Shown: in pieces, positions 28,771 to 38,853 of the stretch | How positions within the stretch are numbered: position 1 is the stretch's first letter | Layout of the letters: the number at the start of each line of letters is the position of its first letter | NCBI GenBank assembly: GCA_003963235.1 | Contig: RXKF01000011.1 | Span: forward strand, 1 to 60,944 | Length of the DNA: 60,944 nucleotides | Direction: 5' to 3' | From: Rickettsiales bacterium | GTDB taxonomy: Bacteria; Pseudomonadota; Alphaproteobacteria; Rickettsiales; Rickettsiaceae | Program-made: the position numbers and the translations under genes | The notes under the pieces: generated by a model | The model's database searches: none | Told to the model about the DNA's origin: nothing | What the model saw: only the letters and a program-made list of their open reading frames with translations

Positions 28771-30111
28771 TTATTTTATAATGTTTTCATATTGAATCCA
28801 TTTATCCAATGAACTTAATGCTCTTTGTGATATATATGTATTTCTATCTTTTTTAGAACTTATTTTTATATCGCTTCCCGGTAGCAAACCAAAATTAATA
28901 TTCATAGGCTGAAAAGTTGAAGAATCAGCTCCATGCGTTAAGTGCGATAATAATCCACCCATAGCAGTATTTACAGGAGGGGTTGAAATTACTTGCTCAT
29001 TTAATTCATACGAAGCAAATAACCCAGCAAGCAATCCCATAGCTGCACTTTCAACATAACCTTCAACGCCAGTAATTTGTCCCGCAAAAGATATATTATT
29101 TTGCATTTTTAATTCTAATTTTGAGCCAAGCAATTTAGGGCTATTGATAAAAGTATTACGATGTAAACCACCAAGTCTTGCAAATTCTGCTGCTTCCAAT
29201 CCTGGAATTGAAGAAAAAATCTCCTTTTGTTGGTTATATTTTAATTTTGTTTGAAATCCAACTATATTATATAAACTACCAAGCGCATTATCTTGTCTTA
29301 GTTGCAAAACGGCGTATGGTTTTTTATCAGAATTTGGATTTGTCAAACCAACTGGTTTCATTGGACCAAATCTTAAAGTATCCCTGCCCCGTTCTGCCAT
29401 AACTTCAATTGGTAAGCATCCATTAAAATATGGCGTATCTTTTTCCCACTCCTTAAATTCTGTCTTTTCTCCAGCTAATAATTTATCAATAAAGGCATAA
29501 TATTGTTCTTTATCAAGTGGGCAATTAATATAGTCTTTACCATTTCCACTCGGACCTTCTTTATCATATCTAGACTGAAACCATGCAATATCAAAATTGA
29601 TACTATCTTTATAAACAATAGGAGCAATTGCATCAAAAAAAGCTAATTTATCCTCGCCAGTAACATTCATTATAGACTGACTTAATTTCTCAGATGTCAG
29701 GGGTCCAGTTGCAAAAATCCACTTACCTTCCGTTGGAATCTCTTCAACTTCTTGCCTTATTACACTGATATTTCTATGATTTGTTATTTCGTGCGTTATA
29801 ATATCTGCAAATTGATCTCTATCCATTGCCAATGCTGAGCCTGCTGGAACTTTAGTTTTATCTGCAGCCATCATTATCAAAGAATTTAGTTTTCTCATTT
29901 CTGCATGAAGCAAACCAATTGCACTAGTTGAGTCATCGTTTCTAAAAGAATTAGAACAAACTAATTCTGCTAATTTATCAGTATGATGAGCCTGAGTTTT
30001 ACGCGTAAGTGAACGCATTTCATATAAATTAACTTGTATTCCTCGATTTGCTGCTTGCCATGCAGCTTCAGTGCCAGCAAGACCACCACCCACTATGTTT
30101 AATTTTTTCAT
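28771..30111 (-). CDS. trmFO: tRNA m5U54 methyltransferase TrmFO (folate/FAD-dependent)
   Basis: 446-residue flavoprotein that methylates U54 in the T-loop using methylenetetrahydrofolate. The FAD-binding [14 protein letters not shown] opens the protein; [12 protein letters not shown] contains the conserved cysteine, and [14 protein letters not shown] carries the second catalytic-region cysteine. [14 protein letters not shown]-like sequence ([15 protein letters not shown]) and GALLSHLT-like (GGLLSHLT) are present. Its ATG (30111) overlaps the stop of the upstream MFS-like gene as ATGA. Confidence 0.95.
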   Translation of the reverse strand: MKKLNIVGGGLAGTEAAWQAANRGIQVNLYEMRSLTRKTQAHHTDKLAELVCSNSFRNDDSTSAIGLLHAEMRKLNSLIMMAADKTKVPAGSALAMDRDQFADIITHEITNHRNISVIRQEVEEIPTEGKWIFATGPLTSEKLSQSIMNVTGEDKLAFFDAIAPIVYKDSINFDIAWFQSRYDKEGPSGNGKDYINCPLDKEQYYAFIDKLLAGEKTEFKEWEKDTPYFNGCLPIEVMAERGRDTLRFGPMKPVGLTNPNSDKKPYAVLQLRQDNALGSLYNIVGFQTKLKYNQQKEIFSSIPGLEAAEFARLGGLHRNTFINSPKLLGSKLELKMQNNISFAGQITGVEGYVESAAMGLLAGLFASYELNEQVISTPPVNTAMGGLLSHLTHGADSSTFQPMNINFGLLPGSDIKISSKKDRNTYISQRALSSLDKWIQYENIIK

Positions 30112-31286
30112 TTTTTATATAATCTATATCTGTTTAAAAGAAAAAGATGATATACTAACAAAGCTAATATTACAAAATAAATTGAATATGTTTTTATTTG
30201 TTCAAAATAATGATTAGTTCTTAATGTAGTTATAATATATCCATTATAGAATCCAATTGCAGATGAGATAAAATATAATAAAATTGCTAAAGTAGAATTT
30301 TGTCTTTCAAATTTTTTTATTATAAGAAATAAATTTGAAGCAATAATATTATAGAAACATAATATTAAAGCCGCCCAACATATAATTATTGATGTGGAAT
30401 ATATTTTACTACTCATCACATAACCTAATAATGGCAGTGACAAGCCTAAGAAAAATATATTTAATTTTTGAATATTAATTTTTAGAAAAAATATAATTGA
30501 TGCAATTATCATTAGAAATATAATAGTAGCAATTTCAACAAAATTATTATCAAATGCTGTGTTTATATCGTTGATATTCGATAAATAATAATATTTATAA
30601 AATATAAAATATAAAAGCAAAAATAATGTAAAGCTAGTTATTAATTCTATTTTTGAAAATTTTAAAATTAATAAAAAACCTCTCTCGTCTCCTCCAGATT
30701 TCTCAATATCTATTTTTTTTCTTTTAGTCTTAAAAATAACTGAATTGAGTAACAGCACAATAAAAACAATTACAATCTCAGCAAGTATTAATTCATAAAA
30801 ATCTAAACTAATATATTTTATAATTTGCTTAAAATATAGATCAGTTACAAAATAACAAGCAATAGTAGAACCGCTTATTTCTATTATTTGAACAGCTTTA
30901 TGAACATCATTTTGATTAAATATTTGACTCAAATATATAAAGCTAATGGCACTATATCCGAAAGAATAGAATAAAAAGTAAATTAATTTACCGATTTCTT
31001 TATTATCTACAAATACAATAGATAAAATACTAAAGAAATATAAGATCATGGATAGATACAATATATTCTTTATCTTGATGATATTATTTGATAATAACAA
31101 CATCATTGAGGCCAAAATTATTCCCGATAATTCATATAAAAAAATTTGTTTTTGCTCAATATATGATAATCCAATATTTTTCAAATAATTATCAACGAAT
31201 TTATTATTGATAAACAGAATCATCAAATAGATAATATTATATAAAAAACATGCAAAAAAAGTGCTTATACTATTGGGAGTTATCAT
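30108..31286 (-). CDS. MFS-like membrane protein
   Basis: 392 residues with roughly 11-12 hydrophobic segments spread evenly over the chain, and a central hydrophilic loop at about 185-205 ([20 protein letters not shown]), as in 6+6 major-facilitator proteins. I do not see a signature that fixes the family or substrate. Composition is extremely rich in Ile, Leu, Phe and Asn. It ends in an ATGA overlap with trmFO, so the two are translationally coupled. Confidence 0.7.
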   Translation of the reverse strand: MITPNSISTFFACFLYNIIYLMILFINNKFVDNYLKNIGLSYIEQKQIFLYELSGIILASMMLLLSNNIIKIKNILYLSMILYFFSILSIVFVDNKEIGKLIYFLFYSFGYSAISFIYLSQIFNQNDVHKAVQIIEISGSTIACYFVTDLYFKQIIKYISLDFYELILAEIVIVFIVLLLNSVIFKTKRKKIDIEKSGGDERGFLLILKFSKIELITSFTLFLLLYFIFYKYYYLSNINDINTAFDNNFVEIATIIFLMIIASIIFFLKINIQKLNIFFLGLSLPLLGYVMSSKIYSTSIIICWAALILCFYNIIASNLFLIIKKFERQNSTLAILLYFISSAIGFYNGYIITTLRTNHYFEQIKTYSIYFVILALLVYHLFLLNRYRLYKK

Positions 31287-31527
31287 AAATATTGTTTGCT
31301 AATAAATAGTTGTTGGTATATAAATTTTATTTGATTAAAGGTAACCAAACTATTTTCATTTTTTGATTAGTCGACATTTTTTTTTAACATTAGTTGCAAA
31401 TATTAGCCTAAATCTAATAGCAAAATAAATAAAGAGAATGAATATAAACGATATGTAAATTATATATATACGATGTATGTTTGCCTGCCTTTACTATTTA
31501 AATACATGAATATATTGATGAGACCAT

Positions 31528-33570
31528 ATGAGTAAAAAAATAATAATAGATGCAAATTTCCCTTCAGAAACAAGAGTTGTATTGCTGGATAAAAATAATA
31601 ATATTGAAAATCTTGAATTTAGTTCAACAAATAAAAAACAAATTAAAGGTAATATTTATCTAGCTAAAGTTACCAGAATCGAACCCTCCCTTCAAGCCGC
31701 ATTTGTAGATTATGGCACTGATAAAGGTGGGTTTTTACCTTTTAATGAAATACATCCAGATTATTACCATGTTTTATCAAATGATAAAGCAACTAATACT
31801 TTTGTTGGTAATGAGCTTCAATCTGCTGAAATTACATCTGAGGATTTGGCTGAAATTAATTCTAGTTCGAAATTTCATGAACTTATTGAAAGCGATGAAA
31901 TTGATATTAGCGCAATTGAAAAATTAGTTGATGAAAAAATTCAATCAGATTTTAATATTGATGCTGAAGAAGATGATATTGAAGAAATTTCTCGTGATAA
32001 TAACTCTGCCAATAAGCAGTATAAAATTCAAGAAGTAATTAAAAAAGGTCAAATCTTTTTAGTACAAGCTACTAAAGAGGAGCGTGGCAATAAAGGCGCC
32101 TCTATGACTACATTTATTTCACTTGCTGGAAAATATTGCGTTTTAATGCCTAATAAGCCTTCGCAAAATGGTATATCTAGAAAAATATCTAATGCAGATG
32201 AACGAAAAAGACTCAAAAAAATTATTAATGATTTGGCGATTCAACCTAACAATAAGTCATTTAGCGTTATAGCAAGAACCGCAGGCGCAGGTCACACTAC
32301 ACTTGAGTTAAAAAAAGATTATGATTACCTAGCAAAACTTTGGAATAAAATTAGGGAAATGACTTTAAAATCTAAAGCCCCTTGCTTTATTCATCAAGAG
32401 GATGGAATAATTTTAAAAACCATTCGTGATATGTTTGATCGTAATGTAAAAGAAATTATTGTTCAAGGAACAACTGCTTATAATACATGTATTAAATTTA
32501 TGAATGATATACTTCCAAATGAAGTAAAATCTGTAAAGGAATATAAAAGCAAAACCCCAATTTTTACAAAATGGGGTATCGAAGATCAGTTAATTAAATT
32601 ATATCAACCTATTGTCTATCTGCCCTCTGGTGGTTATGTTGTAATTAACCCAACAGAAGCTTTAATTTCTATTGATGTGAATTCTGGAAAAGCTACCAGT
32701 GAGCGTAATATTGAAGAAATGGCGCTAAAAACTAACCTAGAAGCCGCTAAAGAGATTGCTCGTCAAGCTCGCTTACGTGACTTATCGGGTCTTTTAGTAA
32801 TTGATTTTATAGATTTGAGTGAGACAAAAAATAGACGAATTTTAGAACGTTCTCTTTGGGAATATTTTAGTAAAGATAAAGCAAGAATTCAGACATCCAA
32901 TATAAGCACATTCGGTTTACTTGAAATGTCGCGTCAAAGACTTAGACCATCATTTTTAGAAATGAATTCTAACATTTGTTTGCATTGTAGTGGTAAAGGA
33001 ATTGTTCGCACCGACGAGTCTAATTCAATGCTTATATTACGCACCATCGAAAATGAAATTTTTAATGGAAGCTTTGATGTTGTAAATGTATATGGTATCG
33101 CATCATCAATATTATTTTTATTAAATAATAAAAAATCAGAAATATCATTTGTTGAAAATAAATATAATATCAAACTTAATTTTTATATTGATAGAGACGC
33201 TACATCTGACAGTTATTCCATAGAAAAAATTAAACTTTCTGATAAAAGTAAAATGGTTGATCTTGATATTACTCCAATGTTACAAGATACCTCTGAAATA
33301 TATAATGAAAATTCAACACCAGAAAAACAAAAAACTAAAATTAAAATAGATAAAATTACTCCTAGCAAGGAAGTAAAAAACAAATTGATTGTTGAAGAAG
33401 AAGCTATAGAAAAACCTGTAGAAAAAAAGAAAAAAATAAATCGTAATAGAAAACGCATTATTAAAAGAGGAGCTGCATCTAAAAATAATGGCTCTGAAAA
33501 TGAAAAAAAAGAGACTCCTATTGAATCAAAATCTATGATTAAAGGTTTAATCGATAAAATAGTGAGTTAA
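31528..33570 (+). CDS. rne: Ribonuclease E/G family endoribonuclease
   Basis: 680-residue RNase E/G-type enzyme. The S1 domain (residues 35-80 and about 166-210: GNIYLAKVTRIEPSLQAAFVDYG) is split by an acidic insert at about 81-165. The DNase-I-like catalytic core has the two metal-binding aspartates in LISIDVNSGK (about D382) and LLVIDFIDLS (about D426), and the zinc link is CLHCSGKG (about 483-486). The C-terminal tail (600-680) is short, lysine-rich and disordered, and may bind RNA or degradosome partners. It starts at ATG 31528, 241 bp from the divergent MFS-like gene. Confidence 0.93.
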   Translation: MSKKIIIDANFPSETRVVLLDKNNNIENLEFSSTNKKQIKGNIYLAKVTRIEPSLQAAFVDYGTDKGGFLPFNEIHPDYYHVLSNDKATNTFVGNELQSAEITSEDLAEINSSSKFHELIESDEIDISAIEKLVDEKIQSDFNIDAEEDDIEEISRDNNSANKQYKIQEVIKKGQIFLVQATKEERGNKGASMTTFISLAGKYCVLMPNKPSQNGISRKISNADERKRLKKIINDLAIQPNNKSFSVIARTAGAGHTTLELKKDYDYLAKLWNKIREMTLKSKAPCFIHQEDGIILKTIRDMFDRNVKEIIVQGTTAYNTCIKFMNDILPNEVKSVKEYKSKTPIFTKWGIEDQLIKLYQPIVYLPSGGYVVINPTEALISIDVNSGKATSERNIEEMALKTNLEAAKEIARQARLRDLSGLLVIDFIDLSETKNRRILERSLWEYFSKDKARIQTSNISTFGLLEMSRQRLRPSFLEMNSNICLHCSGKGIVRTDESNSMLILRTIENEIFNGSFDVVNVYGIASSILFLLNNKKSEISFVENKYNIKLNFYIDRDATSDSYSIEKIKLSDKSKMVDLDITPMLQDTSEIYNENSTPEKQKTKIKIDKITPSKEVKNKLIVEEEAIEKPVEKKKKINRNRKRIIKRGAASKNNGSENEKKETPIESKSMIKGLIDKIVS

Positions 33571-33597
33571 AATTATAAAATAATATTTTGTGTTAAC

Positions 33598-34080
33598 ATG
33601 CTAAATTGGAATTTTTTTTTCTTGGGTTTTGTTGTTTTGTTCGTAAGTTCGTGTGGATTTAAGCCAATTTATAAAGCTGATAACAGCAATTATCATCAAT
33701 TGCAAAACATAGAAATTGAATCAATAAATTCTATTGAAGGGGCAGAATTTTATAATCAACTAAAAAATATTCTGCCCCATCAGCATGATGCACAATATCA
33801 ACTTGTGACTACTCTATCTTTCTCGGAAAATTATAATATAATACAAAATAAAGCTGATGTCTTCAGCGAAATAGTTACAGTATATGTTAATTTTAAGCTT
33901 TTAGATAAAACAACTGACCAAGTTCTATTAAATAGTTCTTTTTCAAAACCATCTTCATATAATACAACATTTTCTCCTTACAGTAATTTAATTCAAAAAC
34001 ATGATATCTTAAAGAATTTATCAATTATGGTTGCTGAAGAAATCAGAAATAGAATTATTATTTATTTTTCAAATAATTAA
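33598..34080 (+). CDS. LptE-like LPS-assembly lipoprotein
   Basis: 160 residues with an N-terminal hydrophobic signal ending in a lipobox (VSSCGFKPIY). CGFKPIY is typical of alphaproteobacterial LptE, the outer-membrane lipoprotein that plugs LptD. The rest is weakly conserved beta-rich sequence. The following gene is holA, and the lptE-holA pairing is widely conserved in proteobacteria, which supports the call. Confidence 0.8.
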   Translation: MLNWNFFFLGFVVLFVSSCGFKPIYKADNSNYHQLQNIEIESINSIEGAEFYNQLKNILPHQHDAQYQLVTTLSFSENYNIIQNKADVFSEIVTVYVNFKLLDKTTDQVLLNSSFSKPSSYNTTFSPYSNLIQKHDILKNLSIMVAEEIRNRIIIYFSNN

Positions 34081-34081
34081 T

Positions 34082-35065
34082 ATGAAAATTTTCTCAAATA
34101 ATCTACCTAATTTAATTCAACTAATTGAAAAAAATCAAGTTAAAGTTTTACTTTTATATGGTCCTAATCAAGGTTTTATTTCAGCAGTAATTAAGCACAT
34201 TACTCTTAAAATGAATTTTAGTATTTCAAATCATAATTATAAAAATTTATCAGCAAATCAACTTTCATTACTAGCAAACAGCCAGAATTTTTTTAATCAA
34301 AAGGAATTAATTAAAATTACAAATGTTACAACTGGAATTAGCAAAGAATTAAAAGAATTTTTTACAGAAAATAATTTTCATAATTTTATTTGTTTGGTTG
34401 CAGAAGACTCCCTTCCCTCGTCTGGGATAAGAAATTTTTTTGAAACTCATCCAAATTTATGCTCAATGGCATGTTATTTTGATAATGAGCAAACAATTGG
34501 TAAGATGATCGTCCAACAATGCAATAAAGAGTCAAAAATTATAGATGAGGATGCATTATTTTATTTAAAGAGCCATTTAAGTGGCGATCATCAATTAATT
34601 AAATCTGAATTAGATAAAATTTTGTACTATAGTTTTGATAAAGAAACGATATCTAAGCAAGATGTGCTTGATTGCTTAAGCAATAGTTTAATTGCCAGCG
34701 GTGATGAGATGTGCATTTATTTTGCCAAAAAACAATATAATTTATTTTTACAGGAAATTGAAAAATTACAAAATCAAAATATTAATGAAATATTGATGAT
34801 TCGCGCTCTAATTCGTTATTTTTTGAATATCTACAATGTTGCAATGCGTGTTGAAGATGGAGAAAGTTTAGATCAGGCAGTAAAGTCCATTACACCGCCT
34901 ATTTTTTATAAATATTTAAATGATTTTAAACAAATATCTTTACTTTATAATTCAAGTGATGCAATAAAAATTATTAGTCATTTACAACAAAACGAAATTA
35001 ACTTCAAACAAAATTCTGGCAATTTTAATTTATTTGAAACATTGATGAACTCGAAAAATAAGTAA
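34082..35065 (+). CDS. holA: DNA polymerase III delta subunit
   Basis: 327-residue clamp-loader subunit. It has the family's N-terminal block (KVLLLYGPNQGFISAVIKHI, a degenerate P-loop), FFNQKELIKITN, and the C-terminal collar (LSGDHQLIKSELDKILYY, ILMIRALIRYFLNIYNVA). The ATG at 34082 is one base after the lptE stop codon. A longer in-frame start (34031) would overlap lptE by 50 bases and adds nothing conserved. Confidence 0.88.
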   Translation: MKIFSNNLPNLIQLIEKNQVKVLLLYGPNQGFISAVIKHITLKMNFSISNHNYKNLSANQLSLLANSQNFFNQKELIKITNVTTGISKELKEFFTENNFHNFICLVAEDSLPSSGIRNFFETHPNLCSMACYFDNEQTIGKMIVQQCNKESKIIDEDALFYLKSHLSGDHQLIKSELDKILYYSFDKETISKQDVLDCLSNSLIASGDEMCIYFAKKQYNLFLQEIEKLQNQNINEILMIRALIRYFLNIYNVAMRVEDGESLDQAVKSITPPIFYKYLNDFKQISLLYNSSDAIKIISHLQQNEINFKQNSGNFNLFETLMNSKNK

Positions 35066-35113
35066 AAGAGTCGCATGTTTTTCTGTTTTTACATTTTACA
35101 GCATAGTTTTGTC

Positions 35114-36412
35114 TTAGTATGGCAATATCATCATACTTGGAAATATTACAAGAAGTAATATTCTTATTAAATCAGTAATTAGAAAATATTTGATTGATTT
35201 AAATATATTTGTTTTTTTTAATCGAGACTCAACACTGCGAATTACAAATAAATTCATACCTACGGGTGGCGTGATCAATCCAATTTCAACCACCATTAAA
35301 ATAATAATACCAAACCATATGCTAACATTTTTGGGATTAATTCCGAGATCAATATTAGTAATTATTGGTATAAGTAAAGGCACCACTAATAATACAATCG
35401 CTATGCCATCCATAAAACATCCTAGTAAAATCAAACTAGCGATGATCACAAATATTATGATTTTAGGATAATCACTAAATAACAAAATTAAATCACATAC
35501 TTCTTCTGGAAAATTCATTATATTAAGAGCGGTATTAAATAATTCTGCGCCAATAAAAATTGCCATAATTATTGCTGTAGTTTTTGCCGTTTCAATAAAT
35601 ATTTGATTCCAATTCAAATATTTCCAATTACCAATCAATATTACAATACAAATTACACCAACAACCCCAACACTTGCAGCCTCAGTTGGAGCAAATTTGC
35701 CTGTGTATAAGCCGCTAAGCATTATCACAAATAAAACAAATATTGCTATTGGTACTACAATTTCTTTATTGTTTAAGAATTTCTTCTTTCTATTAATATT
35801 TGGCACCTCATTTGGATATTTATATGCATAAAATTGTATTGCACCAATATAACCAAGTAACGCAATTATGGCAGGCACTATTGCAGCAAGGGATAAATGA
35901 GCAATCGATTCTTCAGCAATCGTTGCATAAATTACTAAAATTATTGATGGAGGTATTAAGATACCTAAAGTACCACCAGCAGCTAATGTGCCAAAAATAA
36001 TTTCTTGGCTATAATTTCTTTTATGCATTTCATTATAAGAAATCTTGGTCATGGTGGCAGCAGTAGCTAGTGATGACCCGCATAAGCTACCAAAAATTCC
36101 ACATGATATAATGGTAGCTATTGCAATGCTTCCTCTGCTATTTCTACCAAAATTTGCTGCAACTGCGAATAATTCTTTAGTAATATTACCATTACTGGCA
36201 ATCTGCCCCATTAATAAAAATAATGGAATTACTGAATAATGATATTTACTAAACAAACTCCATGGTGAAAATGATATCCAATGACACCAAGAACTGAAAC
36301 CAAAACTTGTTATAAACGCAATGCTTCCTGAGAAAATAAGTGCTAAAAAAATTGGTGTGCGCATTAATAGTAAAACTATTAAACCTAAAAAAAGTATTAG
36401 TCCTCCAATCAT
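35114..36412 (-). CDS. dctM: TRAP transporter large permease DctM
   Basis: 432-residue permease with about 12 TM segments. Family motifs: SIAIATIISCGIFGSLCGSSLATAATM, PEVICGTLAAGGTLG-like (EIIFGTLAAGGTLGILIPPSI) and LITPPVGMNLFVI near the end. Its ATG overlaps the dctQ stop as ATGA. It forms a tripartite, sodium-driven uptake system with the small permease and binding protein just upstream. Confidence 0.94.
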   Translation of the reverse strand: MIGGLILFLGLIVLLLMRTPIFLALIFSGSIAFITSFGFSSWCHWISFSPWSLFSKYHYSVIPLFLLMGQIASNGNITKELFAVAANFGRNSRGSIAIATIISCGIFGSLCGSSLATAATMTKISYNEMHKRNYSQEIIFGTLAAGGTLGILIPPSIILVIYATIAEESIAHLSLAAIVPAIIALLGYIGAIQFYAYKYPNEVPNINRKKKFLNNKEIVVPIAIFVLFVIMLSGLYTGKFAPTEAASVGVVGVICIVILIGNWKYLNWNQIFIETAKTTAIIMAIFIGAELFNTALNIMNFPEEVCDLILLFSDYPKIIIFVIIASLILLGCFMDGIAIVLLVVPLLIPIITNIDLGINPKNVSIWFGIIILMVVEIGLITPPVGMNLFVIRSVESRLKKTNIFKSIKYFLITDLIRILLLVIFPSMMILPY

Positions 36413-36831
36413 ATTGTTTTTATGTTATAAATTTTTGAAATAGCAATAATGCTTAAATACAAGAAACAAAATCCTGCGCACCCGTAAAATAAATAAGTTG
36501 GAATTTCAAGCATGATAGTTTTATGTCCATTTTTAAAGCTTATATATGCAGCCCAAAATTGTGCACATGTAAAACAAGCATATACTATTGTTAGTAAAAA
36601 AAACTTAAAAGTAATAAAAAATTTATTACTTTTATATTTGATTATTTCAATTTTAATATGCGCATTATTAATTTCAGCAACTATAAAAGAAAATAAAATT
36701 CCTATTCCCGATGTTACGCCTATTAATTCATAAAGACCAATAAAATTAAAATTAAATATTACGCGAATTAAAATAGCAGCACCTGTTAAAACAGATATTA
36801 ATAAAAAAATTGCTCCTGATATTTTTTTCAC
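36409..36831 (-). CDS. dctQ: TRAP transporter small permease DctQ
   Basis: 140 residues with four TM helices (about 6-27, 34-53, 73-95 and 110-132), as in DctQ proteins. Sequence conservation is low; the position between dctP and dctM makes the call. It begins at GTG 36831, two bases after the dctP stop, and ends in a 4-bp overlap with dctM. Confidence 0.85.
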   Translation of the reverse strand: MKKISGAIFLLISVLTGAAILIRVIFNFNFIGLYELIGVTSGIGILFSFIVAEINNAHIKIEIIKYKSNKFFITFKFFLLTIVYACFTCAQFWAAYISFKNGHKTIMLEIPTYLFYGCAGFCFLYLSIIAISKIYNIKTI

Positions 36832-36833
36832 AA

Positions 36834-37853
36834 TTATTCTTTTTTCATATATTTTTCTAATAACTCTTTTGCTTTATCAAAATATTCTACACCATTTTTA
36901 TTTTTCCATTCATCAGAAATTTTATTTGCAATGATATTTGCTTTTTCAATTTCTTCATTACTTAAATTATAAAACTCTCCGCCTTCAACTTTAACTTTGA
37001 GCATTAAATCTCCTTCATATTTATCCCATATTTCTCCAACGTGATGAGCAATGTGAAATCCAGAATTTTTTTGAATTACTTCTTTTATATCTTTAGGTAA
37101 AGCATCATAAAAATCTTTATTAATTAAAAAAGCAAATACTAAAGTATAAAATGGAGCTACAATATGATAGTCTGTTTGTTCATGTAGCCTGAGTGGAACC
37201 GCTACTTCGAATGGCATCATCGCACCATTAATCATACCATGAGTTAAGCTCTCATACACATCAGTTATTGGCATGGAAACTGGTATAGCACCAATATCTC
37301 TGACAAATCTGCTCATCACCCTATTTGGTATTCTTATTTTAAGGTCTTCAAGTTCTTTTAAGGTCTTGGGTCTAATTTTATTTAAATGAAGAGTGCTAGG
37401 AGCATGAGCATGCAGCAATACTACATAAAAATCTTTAAATTCATCTTTTAAATATGTTTCGTAATATTCATTAATTGCCATATTTATGACTGTTGATTTC
37501 TTGCTAGGTGAAATAAATGGTAATTCAAATACTTCAGATTTTGGAAATAATTCTGGAGTCAGGCTAACCACTGTCCAAGCTCCATCAACCGCACCTGAGC
37601 GCACCTGCTCCGCTAAGTCAGATGGAACTCCACCTAAACTCATTTGTGGATAAATTTTTATTTTAAGCTTTCCATTAGTTTCTTTTTCAATTTTTTCAGC
37701 CCAAGGCTTCATGAATTTACTATGAACGATAGATGTTCGTGGTAAAAAATGAGTTAAATTCATTTGAATAGGTGTACTATTATTTTGCGCTTGTACACAT
37801 GCAAAATTACTTGTAAGAATAAGAAACAAAATAATTTTTAATTTTTTTAACAT
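36834..37853 (-). CDS. dctP: TRAP transporter solute-binding protein DctP
   Basis: 339-residue periplasmic binding protein with a signal peptide (residues 1-22, ending CVQAQ). Family features: WAEKIEKETNGKLKIKIYPQMSLGG, the conserved arginine in LKIRIPNRVMS that binds the substrate carboxylate, and the block MINGAMMPFEV. The substrate is probably a monocarboxylate or dicarboxylate. It is first of the dctPQM operon. Confidence 0.93.
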   Translation of the reverse strand: MLKKLKIILFLILTSNFACVQAQNNSTPIQMNLTHFLPRTSIVHSKFMKPWAEKIEKETNGKLKIKIYPQMSLGGVPSDLAEQVRSGAVDGAWTVVSLTPELFPKSEVFELPFISPSKKSTVINMAINEYYETYLKDEFKDFYVVLLHAHAPSTLHLNKIRPKTLKELEDLKIRIPNRVMSRFVRDIGAIPVSMPITDVYESLTHGMINGAMMPFEVAVPLRLHEQTDYHIVAPFYTLVFAFLINKDFYDALPKDIKEVIQKNSGFHIAHHVGEIWDKYEGDLMLKVKVEGGEFYNLSNEEIEKANIIANKISDEWKNKNGVEYFDKAKELLEKYMKKE

Positions 37854-37923
37854 GAAATTCCTATTTATTATAGTTCATAAATTTAAATTCTAACAATCAA
37901 TTGCAATATATACAATAAAAAAC

Positions 37924-38853
37924 CTAACTAGCTGCTCTGATGAGCCTATCATTAATTGCAATGCCAATACCAATATGAGGAATCGGAGCAATAGCAATTG
38001 TTTTTATATTATTTTTTATACAAAAATTATCAAGAACATGTAAGAAATTATAAAGATTTAATGCAGCTTCCAATAAATCGCTCTTTGTACTTAAGTTAAC
38101 AGAATAACTTGAATCAAGAGCGCTATTACCAAAATTAAGACCAATTTCGTCTTTTTGTAAAAAAATGGCTTCCAAGCGTATGTTTGTAGTGGGCGCATAA
38201 TGTTTTAATAACATACCTGGAGCTTTAATTTTAGAGTCTTTGTCAGCAACTTTGATTTTCTTGTTCAATAGTTTTTCAAAAATTTCTAACGTAAAAAATC
38301 CATGCCTCAATATTGTTGGATCATTAGTAGATAAATCAATTATGGTTGATTCTAAGCCGATATTACAGTTTGCTTTTCCATCTAAAGTAAATATCTCACT
38401 ACCAAAATTAGTTTTTACATGTTCTGCTGAAGTGGCGCTTAACCTACCAGATTTATTTGCACTTGGCGCTGCGATGGCGCAACCACTAATATTAATTAAT
38501 TCAAGAGCCACACTATGAAATGGCATTCGAATTGCAATAGTGTCAAGTCCTGCAGTTATACAATCTGCAACATTAGCATCTTTTTTTTTAGGCAAAACTA
38601 TACTGAGTGGCCCTGGCCAAAGATCAGCTAATTTTAAAGCATCTTCGTTAAATTCAGCTAATTCCATAGCTTGATCAAGTGTTGATACATGAACAATTAA
38701 AGGATTATGGGAGGGACGTCCTTTTGCTTTGTAAATTTTGAGGCAAGCTTCTTGATTGCTTGCATCTGCCCCCAATCCATATACAGTTTCTGTTGGAAAA
38801 GCAACCAAACCACCCTGCTTAATTATTTCAGCTGCTTTCTTAATCACTTGCAT
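37924..38853 (-). CDS. Threonylcarbamoyl-AMP synthase (Sua5/TsaC)
   Basis: 309-residue enzyme for the first step of t6A37 synthesis in tRNA. The YrdC domain (1-200) has the classical KAAEIIKQGGLVAFPTETVYGLGADA, KAKGRPSHNPLIVH and SANKSGRLSATSAEHV. The C-terminal Sua5 domain (230-309) makes it the long form. It is directly followed, 70 bp on, by dctP, and lies one base after glyS on the same strand. Confidence 0.94.
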   Translation of the reverse strand: MQVIKKAAEIIKQGGLVAFPTETVYGLGADASNQEACLKIYKAKGRPSHNPLIVHVSTLDQAMELAEFNEDALKLADLWPGPLSIVLPKKKDANVADCITAGLDTIAIRMPFHSVALELINISGCAIAAPSANKSGRLSATSAEHVKTNFGSEIFTLDGKANCNIGLESTIIDLSTNDPTILRHGFFTLEIFEKLLNKKIKVADKDSKIKAPGMLLKHYAPTTNIRLEAIFLQKDEIGLNFGNSALDSSYSVNLSTKSDLLEAALNLYNFLHVLDNFCIKNNIKTIAIAPIPHIGIGIAINDRLIRAAS

